Positions 60,796-64,000 of a stretch of 64,000 nucleotides of DNA are shown one piece after another. The position numbers and the translations under genes are program-made. Each line of letters starts with the position of its first letter. The stretch's first letter is position 1. The notes under the pieces were generated by a model. The model ran no database searches. It saw nothing but the letters and a program-made list of their open reading frames with translations, and was not told the origin of the DNA. Source of the DNA: Bubalus kerabau. Taxonomy: Eukaryota > Chordata > Mammalia > Artiodactyla > Bovidae. The stretch is from NCBI RefSeq assembly GCF_029407905.1, contig NC_073635.1, forward strand, positions 37,377,501-37,441,500, read 5' to 3'.

Positions 60796-61458
60796 ATGGG
60801 CATCAACAAATGGTCAATACCAAAATCAGATTGGTTATATTCTTTGCAGTCAAAGATTGAGAACAGCTATACAGTCAGAAAAAGAAGACCTGGAGCTGAC
60901 TGTAGCTCAGATCGTCAGCACCTTTTTACAAAATTCAGTCTTAAACTGAAGAAAGTAGGAAAAGTCACTAGGCCGTTCAGGTATGACCTAAATCAAACCA
61001 CTTATGATTATACAGTGGAGGTGATGAATAGATTCAAGGGATTAGATATGGTAAACAGAGTGCCTGAAGAATTATGGACAGAGATTTGTAATATCATACT
61101 GAAGGCAGTAACCAAAATCATCAGAAAGAAAAACATATGCAAGAAGTCAAAATGGTTTTATAAGGAGGCTTTACAAATAGATGAGGGAAGAAAAGAAGTA
61201 AAAAGCAAGGAAGAAAGGGAAAGATATATCCAGCTGAATGCAGAATTCCAGAGAGTAGCAAGGACAGATAAGAAGGTCTTCTTAAGGAAACAATGCAAAG
61301 AAGTAGAAGTAAACAATAGAATGGGAAAGACTAAAGATCTCTTTAAGAAAATTAGAGAGATCAAAAGAACATTTCATGCAAAGATAGAGATGATAAAGGA
61401 CAGAAATGGTAAAAATCAAACAGAAGCAGAAGAGATTAAGAAGAGGTGTCAAGAATAA
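60796..61458 (+). pseudogene. BovB endonuclease-RT linker, open frame
   Basis: A 220-codon open stretch covers the end of the AP-like endonuclease domain and the lysine/glutamate-rich linker before RT. It ends at a stop at 61456-61458 where the family normally continues into RT. The ATG used here is internal to the original protein. No independent function is suggested. Confidence 0.85.
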
Positions 61459-62511
61459 GCAGAACTATGCAGAAAAAGGTTTTCATGACCTGGATAACCA
61501 TGATGTTGTGGTCACTCACCTAGAGCAAGACATTTTGGATTATGAAGTTAAGTGGGCCATAGGAAGCATTACTGTGAACAAAGCTAGAGGAGGTAATGGA
61601 TTTCAAGCTGAGCTATTTAAAATCCTAAAAGATGACGCTTAGTGTGCTTCACTCAATAAGTCAGCAAATTTGGAAAGCTTAGCAGTGGCCATTTGACAGG
61701 AAAAAGTCAGTTTTCATTTCAATCCCAAAGCCAGAAATGCCAAAGAATGTTCAAACTACCATAAAATTGTACTCATTTCACATGCTACTAAGCTTATGCC
61801 TAAAAATTTTCAAGAGAGGTTTCAGAAGTACACAAACCGAGAACTTCTACATGTACAATCTAGGTTTCTAAAAGAGGAATCAGAGATCAAATTGTCAACA
61901 TTTGTTGGATCATAGAGAAAGCAAGGGAATTCCAGAAAATTATCTACTTCTGCTTCATTGATTATGCTAAAGCCTTTGACTGTGTGAATCACCACAAACT
62001 GTGGAAAATTCTTAAAGAGATGGGAATATCTATCTCCTGAGAAACCTGTATGTGAGTCAAGAAGCAACAGTTAGAACTGGACATGGAACAACTGACTGGT
62101 TCAAAATCAGGAAAGGCGTATGACAAGGCTGTATTTTGTCACCCTGTTTATTTAACTCATATGCAGAGTATATCATACAAAATACCAGGCTAGATGAATC
62201 ACAAATTGGAATCATGATTGCTGGGAGAAATATCAACAACCTTAGTTATGCAGATGATACCACTCTAATGCCTGAAAGTGAAGAGGAACTAAAGAGCCTC
62301 TTGATAAGTGTGAAAGAGGAGAGTGAAAAGGCTAGTCTGAAACTCAGCATTCAAAAAACTAAGATCATGGCATTCAGTCCCATCATGTCATGGCACATAG
62401 ATGGGGGAAAAGTGGAAGGAGTGACAGATTTTATTTTCTTGGGCTCCAAAATCACTGCAGATGGTGACTCATCCATGAAATTAAGACACTTGCTCCTTGA
62501 AAGGTAAGCTA

Positions 62512-62757
62512 TGACAAACCTGAGTGAGTGAGTGAGTGAGTGAGTGAAGTAGCTCAGTTGTGTCTGACTCTTTGCAACCCCGTGGACTGTAGCCCACCAG
62601 GCTCCTCTGTCCGTGGGATTCTCCAGGCAAGAATACTGGAGTGGGTTGCCATTTTCTTCTCCAGGGGATCTTCTCAACCCAGGGATTGAACCCAGGTCTC
62701 CTGCACTGCAGGCAGACACTTTAACCTCTGAGCCACCAGGGAAGCCCTGTGACAAAC
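62512..62757 (-). mobile_element. Bov-tA SINE with TSD and a (TGAG)n run
   Basis: A reverse Bov-tA (62520-62749) sits inside the RT region of BovB. The host word tgacaaac appears at 62512-62519 and 62750-62757. The left end carries about seven TGAG units (62521-62549), an expansion of the SINE's short terminal repeat. Confidence 0.9.
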
Positions 62758-63323
62758 TTAAGACAGCATATTAAAAAGCAGAGACATATAGTTTGCAGAA
62801 ACAAGTCTATATAGTCAAATCTATGGTTTTAGCAACAGTCAATAGGGATGTGAGAGTTGGACCATAAAGAACGCTGAGTGCTTAAGAATTGAAGTTTCAA
62901 AACTGGTGTTGGAGAAGACCCTTCATAATTCCGTGGACTGCAAGGAGATCAAACTAGTCATCCCTAAAGGAAATTATCTCTGAATATTCATTGGAAGGAC
63001 AGTTGCTGACACTGAAGTTCCAATATTTTGGCTACTTGATATGAAGAGTCAATTCATTGGAAAAGCCTTGATGCTGGGGAAGATTGAAGCAAAAGGCGAA
63101 GAGGTTAGCAGAGAATGAGATGACTAGATAGCATTACTGACTTAATGGACATGAATTTCAGCAAATTATGAGAGATAGTGAAAGGCAGGGAAGCCTGGTC
63201 TGCTGCTGTCTATGAAGTCACAAATAGTCACACATGACTTACTGACTGAACAACAAACCTGAATCTTTATTTGAAGATATCTATCATATTGTTCAGAGTA
63301 GATTCTTTCTCCAGTAAAGATAA

Positions 63324-64000
63324 TCAGTTCAGTTCAGTTCAGTCACTCAGTCGTGTCTGACTTTTTGTGACCCCATGGACTGCAGCATGCCAGGCCTCCC
63401 TGTCCATCACCAGCTCCTGGAGTTTACTCAAACTCATGCCCATTGAGTCGGTGATGCCATCCAACCATCTCATCCTCTGTCATCCCCTTCTCCTCCCACC
63501 TTCAATGTTTCCCAGCATCAGGGTCTTTTCCAAGGAGTCAGTTCTTTGCATCAGGTAGCCAAAGCATTGGAGTTTCAGCTTCCACATTAGTCCTTCCAAT
63601 GAACACTCAGGACTGATCTCCTTTAGAATGGGCTGGTTGGATCTCCTTGCAGTCCAAAGGACTCTCAAGAGTCTTCTCCTACACCACAGTTCAAAACCAT
63701 CAATTCTTCGGTGCTCAGCTTTCTTTATAGCCCAACTCTCACATCCATACATGACTACTGGAAAAACCATAGCTTTGCCTAGATGAACCTTAGTTGGCAA
63801 AGTAATGTCTCTGCTTTTTAATATGCTGTCTAGGTTGGTCATAGCTTTTCTTCCAAGGAGTAAGTGTCTTTTAGTTTCATGGCTGCAGTCACCATCTGCA
63901 GTGATTTTGGGGACCAAGAAAATAAAGTCTGACACTGTTTCCACTGTTTCCCCATCTGTTTCCCCTGAAGTGGTGGGACTGTATGTAATGATCTTCATTT
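63324..64000 (-). mobile_element. BovB tail, cut by the window edge
   Basis: A reverse BovB 3' end with (TTCAG)n at left runs off the window. The reverse frame 63480-63998 is open over 172 codons of the BovB C-terminal region, so the copy is fairly young; its 5' extent cannot be seen. Confidence 0.92.

Larger units (their letters stand above)
60356..63252 (+). mobile_element. BovB LINE, 2.7 kb, interrupted by a SINE
   Basis: It starts in the endonuclease domain and ends at the 3' terminus (GAACAACAAA). Frames 60436-60630 (endonuclease), 60796-61458 (endonuclease end and linker), 61406-61642 and 62136-62507 (RT, with YADD at about 62249-62260) are pieces of one original frame. A Bov-tA lies at 62520-62749. 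Confidence 0.93.

Noticed and set aside
60796..61458. A 220-residue lysine-rich host protein
   Set aside because: The sequence is the BovB endonuclease-RT linker, collinear with BovB on both sides.

Overview
This window looks like intergenic (or deep intronic) DNA of a ruminant, most likely a bovid. The evidence is the repeat content: many copies of the RTE-type LINE BovB and its 3'-end derivatives, the ruminant SINEs Bov-tA and Bov-A2, CHR-type tRNA-Glu SINEs, ruminant L1 3' ends, and two classes of endogenous retroviral LTR. I found no host exon, tRNA gene, rRNA gene, CpG island or intact gene. Every long open frame I could interpret belongs to a LINE. By my own boundaries BovB-derived DNA covers about 26 kb of the 64 kb. 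Family names come from remembered consensus sequences and were not searched. The species cannot be named from this evidence.

Layout. 1-2.6 kb: the cut end of an LTR, BovB tails and SINEs. 2.6-5.7 kb: a cluster of three minus-strand L1 3' ends and one plus-strand L1. 5.7-9.5 kb: AT-rich unique DNA. 9.6-16.3 kb: three plus-strand BovB copies and one minus-strand fragment. 16.4-18 kb: an L1 tail and a 1,004-bp solo LTR lying inside a broken SINE. 18-20 kb: unique DNA with a MIR. About 20.1-30.6 kb: one ancient minus-strand L1 split by at least seven younger insertions, among them a BovB that itself holds a young L1 with a transduced flank. 31.4-33 kb: BovB. 34.3-35.5 kb: a hAT-like transposon > SINE > L1 nest. 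37-46.4 kb: stacked BovB copies, two L1 generations, an inverted duplication and a solo LTR. 48.5-52.4 kb: BovB with a 5' inversion that retains the 5' UTR. 53.7-57.1 kb: two closely related BovB copies in opposite orientation, the second also 5'-inverted. 57.3-60.3 kb: a CHR SINE and unique DNA with a possible LTR end. 60.4-64 kb: the longest plus-strand BovB and a minus-strand copy that runs off the window.

The elements do not form a pathway. What the window records is a history of LINE-driven retrotransposition. Target-site duplications (TSDs) can be read for many insertions. The most informative events are a 3' transduction, a probable reverse-transcriptase template jump that joins two L1 copies, two twin-primed BovB insertions, a perfect 75-bp inverted repeat, and an inverted duplication inserted without a TSD. 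I do not see a new gene system.
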